From positions 1 through 14,078 of the forward strand of contig JBCCMP010000088.1 in NCBI GenBank assembly GCA_039026295.1: 14,078 bases of DNA. The letters run 5' to 3'. The position numbers and the translations under genes were made by a program. Positions 1-6,288 of this stretch are shown here, one piece after another (position 1 is the stretch's first letter; each line of letters starts with the position of its first letter). This DNA comes from Thermohalobaculum sp039026295 (lineage in GTDB: Bacteria; Pseudomonadota; Alphaproteobacteria; Rhodobacterales; Rhodobacteraceae). The notes beneath the pieces are model-generated. The model ran no database searches. It was not told the DNA's origin and saw only the letters and a program-made list of their open reading frames with translations.

Positions 1-117
1 CTGGTGCTGGATGATGAACAGCATCTCGTCATGGGCGTTGGAGCGCGGATGCTGTGCCCCGAGGATCCGGTCGAGATCGAGATAGGCGGAATAGGTCATC
101 GACGGCGCGGCAGACAT
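1..117 (-). CDS. kynA: tryptophan 2,3-dioxygenase, N-terminal fragment (runs off left edge)
   Basis: Tryptophan 2,3-dioxygenase is a cytosolic haem enzyme that opens the indole ring of L-tryptophan to N-formylkynurenine, the first step of the kynurenine pathway. Only the first 39 residues are present. They contain the family's typical start: a Tyr-rich stretch (MTYSAYLDLDRIL), then AQHPRSNAHDEMLFIIQHQ, which matches the 'HDE-LFI-IHQ' segment at the head of the first catalytic helix. The start at 117 is preceded by AGGAG (minus strand, bases 127-123) with a 5-base spacer. An internal Met at 99 is an alternative but has no such site. The gene follows the molybdenum-enzyme gene after 67 bases of AT-rich DNA, so it probably has its own promoter. 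What is seen is a short but distinctive N-terminus; the rest of the gene lies outside the window. Confidence 0.8.
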   Translation of the reverse strand, partial: MSAAPSMTYSAYLDLDRILGAQHPRSNAHDEMLFIIQHQ

Positions 118-184
118 GGCGACTCCTCGCATCTGGGATGGCGATGGCGTATCGCACCAAAGATTTATTTCAAGTTTAAAATTT
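118..184 (-). promoter_or_regulatory. AT-rich upstream region of kynA with an imperfect palindrome
   Basis: This 67-base gap between the molybdenum-enzyme stop and kynA turns abruptly AT-rich at 161-184. Bases 167-182 (ATTTCAAGTTTAAAAT) form an imperfect palindrome with 12 of 16 positions symmetric, the size of a typical dimeric-repressor operator. I see no GC-rich terminator hairpin and no convincing -35/-10 pair. The inferred role is the control region of kynA. The regulator family cannot be told from this site alone. Confidence 0.25.
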
Positions 185-2497
185 CTACGTCGACACTGAG
201 CCGTTCTTCGCCGCATTGATCGCCGCCCAGACCCGCTGCGGTGTGCACGGCATCTCCATGTGGCTGACGCCCAGCGGACGAAGCGCATCGATCACGGCGT
301 TCATCGAGGCGGCGAGCGAGCCGACAGAGCCAGCCTCTCCCACCCCCTTTGCGCCTACCGGGTTCACCTTGGTCGGCACCTCGCGATGGGTGAAGTTCAT
401 ATCCGGCAGCATGTCCGCCCGCGGCATGGCGTAGTCCATGAAACTCGCCGTCAGCGGCTGCCCCGAGCCCGGTTCATAGTGCATGTGTTCCAGCAGGGTC
501 TGTCCGACGCCCATGGCGATGCCGCCGTGCATCTGCCCGGACAGAAGCGTCGCGTTCAGGACGCGGCCGACATCCTCGACCACCGTGTACCGCTCGATGG
601 TCAGGGTTCCGGTTTCAGGGTCGACCTCAACCTCGCAGATATGGCAGCCGTTCGGGAAGGTGACCTTCTCCGGTTCGAAATGGCCCTGACCATCTAGGGT
701 TTCCTCGCGCTCGGCGGCGGCGCGGGCGACCTCTGGCAGGGTCACCCGCCGGTCGGTGCCGACGATCCGGTATTCGCCTGCGTCGAAGTCGATGTCGGCA
801 GGCGCGGTCTCCAGCATGTCCGAGGCCATGGCCAGGCCCTTCTCGATCACCTTGTCGATGGCGAGCACAAGAACCGATCCGCCGACCGGGGCCGAAGATG
901 ATCCGCCCGAGCCGCGCCCGGCCGGAAGGTCATCGGTGTCGCCCTGGCGGTAGTCGATCTTCTCCCTCGGGATATTGAAGGCGGTCGAGACCATGTCGGA
1001 GAACGCTGTCTCCAGCCCCTGGCCGACGGACATGGCACCGGGGTGGATCACCGCCCCGCCGTCTTCCGTCACCGTTATGCGGCAATGGTCGCCGCCGGGC
1101 TTGGTGAATGGACCACCTGCGACCTCGATCGGGTTCGCCATGCCGATCCCGCGCAGTTTGCCCCGTGCGGCAGCTTCCGCGCGCCGCGCCGGGAAGCCTG
1201 CCAGATCGGCCTTTTCGCGGGCCTGCACCATGTTCTCTTCGAATTCGCCGCAATCGTATTCGAACATAAAGCCGGTGTCCCAGGGCATCGCCTCGGGCGG
1301 GACCAGATTGCGGCGGCGGAACTCGAACGGGTCCATGCCAAGATCGTGCGCGGCCAGGTCCATCAGGCGTTCAATGCAGTACGTCGCCTCGGGCCGGCCG
1401 GCACCGCGATAGGGGCCGGTCGTGTGGGTGTGGGTATAGACGCCGTAGGCATCGGCGGCGGTCGGACCAATCCGGTAGGGGCCGGAAATGCCGCCCAGAT
1501 TGCCCAGCCCGCCCAGCGAGCGGCCCTGCAGATAGGCCCCGATGTTGATGTCCCAGTGAACCCGCAGCCCCAGAAGGTTGCCGTCGTCGTCAAAGGCGAG
1601 CGTGCCATCGAAGCGCATGTCGCGGCCGTGATCGTCAGTCAACGCCGCCTCGGACCGGTCCGAGGCCCACTTGACCGGGCGGCCCAGATCCCGTGCCGCA
1701 TGGATCGACAGGATATCTTCGGCATAGGCGGCGATCTTCATCCCGAAGGACCCGCCGACATCGTGGGTGCGCACGCGCACCTGGTCCTTCTCGACCCCGA
1801 AGATCCCGGCGATCATGCCCTTGATCGCGTGCGGCGACTGCGAGCAGCTTTCCAGATAGATACGCCCGCCATCCATCCGGGCCAGACAGGCGCGCGGTTC
1901 CATGGAATGCACGGCAATCCGGGTGACGTGAGAGGAAACCTGCACTTTGCGCGGGGCCGCATCGATGGCCGCCTTCGCCGCGTCGTGATCGCCGCGGCTC
2001 CAGACATAAGCGATGTTGTCGGGGACCTCCGTGTGGACGACAGGCGCATCAGCGGCCAGGGCATCCAGCGCCTCGGTCACGGCATCCTCTTCCTCGATAT
2101 CGACCTCGACCAGTTCCACCGCATCGCGCGCCGCGGCACCGGTCTCTGCCACGATGAATGCAATGGCCTGCCCGACATAACGGACCCGGTCGATGGCCAG
2201 AAGCGGCCGTTTGGCCTGAAAGGCGGGCTCGCCGTTCGTCATGGGCAGGTTTGGCCCTGCTGGCATGTGGGTCGGGCCGCCTGCCGCCAGGTCCTGCGCC
2301 GTGTAGACCGCCAGAACGCCGGGGGCCGCGCGGGCTTCCTCGACGTTCAGACTTTCGATCCGGCCGCATGCGACCGGCGAGCGGACCACCGCGGCGTGCG
2401 CCATGCCGGGCGCTTTCAGATCCGTTGCATAGTACCCATCGCCGGTGACGAACCGGGCGTCCTCGATCCGGCCCTGAAACTTCGCGTATTTGTTCAT
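185..2497 (-). CDS. xanthine dehydrogenase/CO dehydrogenase family protein, large molybdopterin-binding subunit
   Basis: This is the catalytic subunit of a molybdenum hydroxylase (CoxL/aldehyde oxidase type), 770 residues, the usual length. The N-terminal a/b hammerhead region (about 5-150) opens with GRIEDARFVTGDGYY. The cofactor-binding part has DVGGSFGMK (246-254), GPYRGAGRPEA (361-371), SVGQGLET (490-497) and, near the end, GAKGVGEAGSVG (715-726), in which E721 is the expected catalytic base. The loop PYRGAGR is that of form II CoxL-like enzymes. The CO-oxidising form I loop with its cysteine is absent, so oxidation of an aldehyde, purine or N-heterocycle is more likely than of CO. AAAGG lies 6 bases before the ATG. 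It is the third gene of a minus-strand cluster, 33 bases after the crotonase-fold gene. The FAD and [2Fe-2S] subunits are not in the window. The substrate is unknown. Confidence 0.9.
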   Translation of the reverse strand: MNKYAKFQGRIEDARFVTGDGYYATDLKAPGMAHAAVVRSPVACGRIESLNVEEARAAPGVLAVYTAQDLAAGGPTHMPAGPNLPMTNGEPAFQAKRPLLAIDRVRYVGQAIAFIVAETGAAARDAVELVEVDIEEEDAVTEALDALAADAPVVHTEVPDNIAYVWSRGDHDAAKAAIDAAPRKVQVSSHVTRIAVHSMEPRACLARMDGGRIYLESCSQSPHAIKGMIAGIFGVEKDQVRVRTHDVGGSFGMKIAAYAEDILSIHAARDLGRPVKWASDRSEAALTDDHGRDMRFDGTLAFDDDGNLLGLRVHWDINIGAYLQGRSLGGLGNLGGISGPYRIGPTAADAYGVYTHTHTTGPYRGAGRPEATYCIERLMDLAAHDLGMDPFEFRRRNLVPPEAMPWDTGFMFEYDCGEFEENMVQAREKADLAGFPARRAEAAARGKLRGIGMANPIEVAGGPFTKPGGDHCRITVTEDGGAVIHPGAMSVGQGLETAFSDMVSTAFNIPREKIDYRQGDTDDLPAGRGSGGSSSAPVGGSVLVLAIDKVIEKGLAMASDMLETAPADIDFDAGEYRIVGTDRRVTLPEVARAAAEREETLDGQGHFEPEKVTFPNGCHICEVEVDPETGTLTIERYTVVEDVGRVLNATLLSGQMHGGIAMGVGQTLLEHMHYEPGSGQPLTASFMDYAMPRADMLPDMNFTHREVPTKVNPVGAKGVGEAGSVGSLAASMNAVIDALRPLGVSHMEMPCTPQRVWAAINAAKNGSVST

Positions 2498-2514
2498 TCG
2501 GTACCTTTGCAGAG

Positions 2515-2528
2515 CGGCTGGGCAGCCG
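2515..2528 (-). other. small stem-loop between two cluster genes
   Basis: The 33-base gap between the crotonase-fold gene and the molybdenum-enzyme gene contains a perfect 5-bp stem, CGGCT/AGCCG, with a 4-base loop. There is no T-run after it on either strand, so it is not a standard terminator. It could mark RNA processing or stability between cistrons, or be chance in GC-rich DNA. Confidence 0.25.
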
Positions 2529-2530
2529 GT

Positions 2531-3316
2531 CTACTTTCCCTGAAACTGTGGCGTGCGTTTTTCCATGAAAGCGCGGCGCCCCTCTTTGAAATCCTCCGAG
2601 GCGAAGCACGCATCGACCATCGCCTGACCGCGCTCCAGATCACGGAGATCTGGGTCGGTCAGCACCTGAGTCGAGATGAATTTCATTGCGGCCACGGTCA
2701 TCGGCGCATTCGCCGCAATGGTGTTGGCGTAGTCGGTCACGACCTGCGCCAGGTCGGCCTTTGGCACGATCTGCTGGGCAAAGCCTGCCTGTGCCGCCCA
2801 GTCCGCGCCCATCCGCTGCGCCGTGAACATCAGGTGACGCGCATTGGCGATCCCGATGATGTTCTTCAACCGGTTGATCGCCGCGAAGGGATAGCCCAGC
2901 GCCAGCTTGGCTGCGGGCATGGCGATCTGCAGATCGTCCGAGGCGATGCGGATGTCGCACACGCAGGCAAGGTTCAGCCCGCCCCCGATGCAGAACCCGT
3001 CGATCATGGCGATGGTCGGCTTCGGGAAGACTTCGATCCGCTCGTAGACCTTCGAGGTCTGGGAATTGTAGTAAAGCTGCGCTTCTGCCGTGCCGCGCTG
3101 GCTTTCGAATTCCGATATATCAGCGCCCGAGACGAAGCTTTTGCCGCCAGCGCCCGACAGGACGACGACCCGGATCTCGGGGTCGGCCTCAAATTCATCC
3201 ATGATCTCTTGCGCCCGTTCCCACATGGCCAGGGAAACCGCATTCCGCTTTTCCGGCTGGTTGAAGATCATGTGGCCGATGGCACCGTCGCGGCGCATGA
3301 GCATTTTGTCGGTCAT
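2531..3316 (-). CDS. enoyl-CoA hydratase/isomerase (crotonase) family protein, lacking the usual catalytic glutamates
   Basis: This 261-residue protein has the normal length for a single crotonase domain acting on acyl-CoA thioesters in the cytosol. The CoA-binding and oxyanion-hole segments are clear: NQPEKRNAV (19-27), SFVSGADISEF (60-70) and IDGFCIGGGLNLACVCDIRIAS (105-126, quoted here only as landmarks). In classical enoyl-CoA hydratase the catalytic glutamates sit in GGGCELA and PEI-LG. Here those positions are N115 (GGGLNLA) and A135 (MPAAKLALG). The fold and CoA binding are therefore well supported, but simple hydration is doubtful; isomerase, hydrolase, lyase or an unusual hydratase remain open. 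It lies 63 bases after the CoA-transferase and 33 before the molybdenum-enzyme gene, all in one direction, which suggests a shared pathway. An AAGGGAT-type ribosome site lies in the loop of a hairpin just upstream. Confidence 0.87.
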   Translation of the reverse strand: MTDKMLMRRDGAIGHMIFNQPEKRNAVSLAMWERAQEIMDEFEADPEIRVVVLSGAGGKSFVSGADISEFESQRGTAEAQLYYNSQTSKVYERIEVFPKPTIAMIDGFCIGGGLNLACVCDIRIASDDLQIAMPAAKLALGYPFAAINRLKNIIGIANARHLMFTAQRMGADWAAQAGFAQQIVPKADLAQVVTDYANTIAANAPMTVAAMKFISTQVLTDPDLRDLERGQAMVDACFASEDFKEGRRAFMEKRTPQFQGK

Positions 3317-3317
3317 T

Positions 3318-3369
3318 GCAGGATTATCCCTTCCCTGCCCCGCGCACGGGGAACGCGCTTTGACAGCGC
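3318..3369 (-). promoter_or_regulatory. three consecutive stem-loops between the CoA-transferase and crotonase-fold genes
   Basis: The 63-base intercistronic gap is almost filled by three perfect 5-bp stems. GCGCT/AGCGC spans 3355-3369 with a 5-base loop. CCCCG/CGGGG spans 3338-3351 with a 4-base loop. GCAGG/CCTGC spans 3318-3338 and encloses an AAGGGAT-like ribosome-binding site for the downstream gene (minus strand). The last two share one base and so could compete. None is followed by a T-run. The stems are seen directly; a role in transcript processing or translational control is inferred. Confidence 0.35.
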
Positions 3370-3379
3370 TTGGCTCTGA

Positions 3380-4573
3380 CTAGATCACGTTCCGGGCACG
3401 CAGATCCGCCAACTGATCGGACCCGATCCCGGCTTCAGCGAGGATCTCTTCCGTATGCTCGCCGCGATCCGGCGGATATGCGGCCATCGAGGTGTTCGTG
3501 CGGCTCATGGAAATCGGCTGCGCGACCATCTGTGTCTTGCCGAAGGGCAGCGTGTCGATGTCGGCAGCCATCCCAAGGTGCTGGACCTGGGGGTCAGCGA
3601 AGACCTCATTGATCTTGTAGGCGGGGCCGGTGGGCACGCCCTTGGCGAGCAGCGTTTCGACGACTTCCGTCATTGTCATGTTCCGGATCGCATCGCAGAT
3701 CGCGGCGTTCAAAGCGTCCCGGTTCTCCTTGCGCCTGGGCGCATCCACAAAGTCGGGGTCGTCGGTCCATTCCGGCTTGCCGAGGGCATCGCACAGCCGC
3801 CGCCAGATCACATCGCCCGAGACCGCGATGTTCACAGCCCCGTCCGCACAGGGATAGAGGTTCGTCGGCACGGTCGTCGGATGCTCGTTCCCGGTCTGGG
3901 GCGCAATCTCGTCCGCCATCAGCCAGCGCGACGCCTGGAAGTCGAGCATCGCGATCTGGGCCTGCAGCAACGAGGAATGCACCCATTGGCCCTTGCCGGA
4001 CTTCTCCCGCTCCAAAAGCGCTATCAGGATCGCCTGAGCGGTGAAATGCCCGGCGGTCAGGTCGGCCACGGGGATGCCAACCCGCATCGGGCCTTCCCCG
4101 GGCGCGCCGGTGATCGACATCAAGCCGCCCATGCCCTGCGCGATCTGATCGAAACCGGGCCTGCCCGCATAGGGGCCGTCCTGCCCGAAACCGGAAATGC
4201 TGGCCAGGATGATCCGGGGGTTCACGGCGGCGAGCGCTTCATATTCGATGCCCAGACGGTTCTTCACGTCGGGCCGGAAATTCTCCACCACCACATCCGC
4301 CGTTTCGACCAGCTTCAGGAACACCGCCTTGCCGTCCGGATCCTTCAGGTTCAGCGTGAGCGAGCGCTTGTTGCGGTGCAGGTTCTGAAAGTCCGACGTC
4401 GCACGCCCGGCCCCCAGGGCACCATCGGCCTCCAGCGCTTCGGGCATCTCGATCTTGATGGCATCCGCCCCCCAGTCCGCCAGTTGCCGCACGCAGGTCG
4501 GGCCGGAGCGGACACGCGTGAGGTCGAGCACCCTGATGTGGTCCAGCGCGGTCGAGGCGGGTTTGTGCGGCAT
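3380..4573 (-). CDS. CaiB/BaiF family (family III) CoA-transferase
   Basis: Family III CoA-transferases move CoA between acids through an aspartyl-CoA thioester formed in an interlocked dimer. The protein has 397 residues, the family norm. It opens with LDHIRVLDLTRVRSGP (10-25), then LADWGADAIKIEMPE (31-45), an N-L-NKRSLTLNLKDPDG-like block (64-81), VVENFRP (95-101) and SGFGQDGPYAGRPGFDQIAQ (127-146). D171 in GIPVADLTAG matches the nucleophilic Asp169 of formyl-CoA transferase. GGAG lies 6 bases before the ATG. It is the first gene of the minus-strand cluster and is divergent from the TauD-family gene across 122 bases, so it most likely supplies the CoA thioester for the downstream crotonase-fold enzyme. 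Donor and acceptor acids cannot be deduced. A racemase (AMACR-like) activity is the main alternative within the superfamily. Confidence 0.9.
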   Translation of the reverse strand: MPHKPASTALDHIRVLDLTRVRSGPTCVRQLADWGADAIKIEMPEALEADGALGAGRATSDFQNLHRNKRSLTLNLKDPDGKAVFLKLVETADVVVENFRPDVKNRLGIEYEALAAVNPRIILASISGFGQDGPYAGRPGFDQIAQGMGGLMSITGAPGEGPMRVGIPVADLTAGHFTAQAILIALLEREKSGKGQWVHSSLLQAQIAMLDFQASRWLMADEIAPQTGNEHPTTVPTNLYPCADGAVNIAVSGDVIWRRLCDALGKPEWTDDPDFVDAPRRKENRDALNAAICDAIRNMTMTEVVETLLAKGVPTGPAYKINEVFADPQVQHLGMAADIDTLPFGKTQMVAQPISMSRTNTSMAAYPPDRGEHTEEILAEAGIGSDQLADLRARNVI

Positions 4574-4681
4574 AAAGGGCTCCGGCCATCCATCGCCTGC
4601 CGGATTGCCCGGTCGGCGGTCAGCGCCTACTCTACGGCAGCCCCGGACGCGCGCAAGGGGCGCGGCGCACTCAGGGCTTGC

Positions 4682-4686
4682 GGAGG
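4682..4686 (+). promoter_or_regulatory. Shine-Dalgarno site that fixes the dioxygenase start
   Basis: GGAGG stands 9 bases before the ATG at 4696. An in-frame TTG at 4678 lies upstream of this site and has no ribosome site of its own, so the ATG is preferred. Confidence 0.65.
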
Positions 4687-4695
4687 ATCGCCATC

Positions 4696-5538
4696 ATGGA
4701 CGGGATACAGTCGGGGCTGACCATCAGGCCGCTTGCGGGGGCGTTGGGGGCCGAGATTCTGGGCATCGATCTGACAACACTGGACGATGCCGGGTTCGAT
4801 GCACTGCACCGGGCGTTTCTGGACCATCAGGTGCTGGTGATCCGCGATCAGGGGCTTGACGCGTCCAGCTATGTCAATATCGCCAGCCGCTTTGGCGACC
4901 CTGTCCCGTATCCCTTCGCCAAGGGCATCGAGGGGCATCCCGAGATTACCGTCATCGCCAAAGAGCCGCATCAGACCTCGAACTTCGGGGGCATGTGGCA
5001 TTCGGACACGACCTACAAAGAGACCCCGCCAAAGGCGACAATGCTCTACTGCCGCGAAACACCGGATGCGGGCGGCGATACGATTTTTGCCTGCCAGTAC
5101 GCGGCGCTGGGGGCGTTGTCGGACGGAATGCGGGCGCTGCTGTCGGGACTGTCCGGCATCTCGAGTTCCGGCAAGAACGCGGCCGCTCTGCGCGGCACGC
5201 ATCTGGCGACCGGTTCGATGCAGGGGACCGGCGCGCCCGACACAATGACGGCGGTCCATCCGGTCGTCCGCACCCATCCGGAGACCGGGCGAAAGGCGCT
5301 TTTCGTCAACCGGTCCCACACCGTGGGCTTCGACGGCTGGGCCCCGGCCGAAAGCGAAAGCCTGCTGGAATTTCTGTTCACCCATCAGATCCAGCCCGAG
5401 TTCACCGCCCGCGTCCGCTGGGCGCCGGGCACCGTGGTGATATGGGACAACCGATCATCGCAACACTGCGCAATCAACGACTACGACGGCCACCGCCGCG
5501 AGATGTGGCGCATCACGCTGGCGGGGGAAGAGCAATAG
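4696..5538 (+). CDS. TauD/TfdA family 2-oxoglutarate-dependent dioxygenase
   Basis: This is an Fe(II)/2-oxoglutarate oxygenase of 280 residues, which couples 2-oxoglutarate decarboxylation to hydroxylation of a substrate, often a small sulfonate, phenoxy acid or betaine. The iron triad is visible as WHSDTTY (H102, D104) and NRSSQHCAINDY (H257). R272 in the final MWRITL segment matches the 2-oxoglutarate-binding Arg270 of E. coli TauD with identical spacing from the distal histidine. The N-terminus has the typical GAEILGIDL and FLDHQVLVIRDQ strands. It is divergent from the CoA-transferase gene and could belong to the same pathway or regulon, but the context does not name its substrate; taurine is not specifically indicated. 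The 3' side faces a long gene-less region. Confidence 0.9.
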   Translation: MDGIQSGLTIRPLAGALGAEILGIDLTTLDDAGFDALHRAFLDHQVLVIRDQGLDASSYVNIASRFGDPVPYPFAKGIEGHPEITVIAKEPHQTSNFGGMWHSDTTYKETPPKATMLYCRETPDAGGDTIFACQYAALGALSDGMRALLSGLSGISSSGKNAAALRGTHLATGSMQGTGAPDTMTAVHPVVRTHPETGRKALFVNRSHTVGFDGWAPAESESLLEFLFTHQIQPEFTARVRWAPGTVVIWDNRSSQHCAINDYDGHRREMWRITLAGEEQ

Positions 5539-6083
5539 GGGCGTCTGAACCGGCTACAGTTTCCGGCCACCGGCCCCTTTTCCCGCTGGCGCTGCGCAGA
5601 CCGGATGGAGCGTTCGCTTCGCCACGGGGCGGGTTCCCCGAGCGCTTCGGTCTGCGCTCTGGACGACAGCAGCCGCTCCAAAAGACGGTGGTGTTAGAGG
5701 ACGACGTCCTAGGTCCATTTTAGATCCGCAGGCGCACCGATGCGCGCGGCCGGATCATCGGCCTCCCGGCTCAATGCCTCCGCCTTCAGACTGGTCGTCT
5801 GCAAGAGAGGGCGAAATCCAACGCGCGGAACGGCTTCGAGCACTGCCGGATCTGGGGAAACCGGCAATGCATGGCCGCTCGTCGGACGCCGCTCAGGGTC
5901 TAACGGTATTGGTAATTTGGTTAGATCTCAGGCGCTCAAATGGCCGCTGTGCGGGACGGAGCTGCCGTTCGACAAAAGTGCCCTGGATTGACGTTTTTCC
6001 GCGAGCGGACATTCGAACTGCAAGACCCACGTGCCCCAATTGGACGTTTAGACCTCAAAATCACGTTCTTTAGTCAAATCGCA
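5539..6083. other. gene-less left flank of the accessory island
   Basis: I find no convincing gene here. Short open frames exist (for example 5740-5991 and 5774-6073), but their products are low-complexity, Arg/Ser/Gly-rich and resemble no family I know. The stretch holds several small inverted repeats: the folded element at 5594-5657, AGGAC/GTCCT at 5698-5710 and GCGCA/TGCGC at about 5732-5745. GC falls along it toward the island genes. No tRNA, integrase or transposase trace was recognised. Confidence 0.6.
5594..5657. other. inverted-repeat element that can fold as a three-way junction
   Basis: GCGCAGACCG (5594-5603) is exactly complementary to CGGTCTGCGC (5648-5657), and the stem extends inward by a G-T and an A-T pair. 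Two further hairpins fill the inside: GGAGC/GCTTC with loop GTTC (5607-5620, one G-T pair) and CGGGG/CCCCG with a 6-base loop (5625-5640). Almost the whole element is thus paired. It starts 55 bases after the dioxygenase stop and has no T-run on either side. It could be a structured RNA, a factor-dependent terminator or a repeat/mobile-element remnant; the sequence alone does not decide. Confidence 0.4.
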
Positions 6084-6112
6084 TTGGAGCCTATCGCCTG
6101 ATGCAATATACT
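6084..6112 (+). promoter_or_regulatory. candidate sigma-70 promoter of the TIR gene pair
   Basis: TTGGAG (6084-6089, 4 of 6 to the -35 consensus) is 17 bases from TATACT (6107-6112, 5 of 6 to the -10 consensus). Transcription would begin near 6119 and give a leader of about 170 bases before the TIR-protein ATG. This is the best promoter match I see in the region and it faces the island genes. Confidence 0.45.
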
Positions 6113-6258
6113 ATCGCTGGCCAACCGAATTGAATGCATCTGTTTTGAGAGGAGCGAAAACCGACTGCATCATCACCGAGTTAAGCAAATTAGGAATCGC
6201 CATTCCCAAGTGACTTCGTGTTTGATTGACGGTGGCGTGGTTTTTTTAGCGATCATTG

Positions 6259-6276
6259 ATTTTGTGGCATCAAAAT
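6259..6276 (+). promoter_or_regulatory. inverted repeat just upstream of the TIR gene start
   Basis: ATTTTG and CAAAAT form a perfect 6-bp inverted repeat around a 6-base centre, ending 12 bases before the ATG at 6289. It could be an operator, or in the mRNA a weak hairpin at the ribosome-binding region, which has no strong Shine-Dalgarno sequence. Confidence 0.3.
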
Positions 6277-6288
6277 GGTTCAAGACAT

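Noticed and set aside
1043..3379. A 778-codon open frame on the plus strand.
   Set aside because: It lies antisense to the molybdenum-enzyme and crotonase-fold genes, whose families are clear; long antisense frames are common in GC-rich DNA, and its product resembles nothing.
3455..4720. A 421-codon plus-strand open frame.
   Set aside because: It is antisense to the well-supported CoA-transferase and has a His/Arg/Gly-rich product without family features.
5740..6073. Two overlapping short plus-strand frames in the left flank.
   Set aside because: Their products are of low complexity, have no ribosome sites and belong to no family I know.
6256..6288. A TTG start adding 11 residues to the TIR protein.
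   Set aside because: It has no ribosome site, and the added residues precede a TIR domain that already starts at the ATG.
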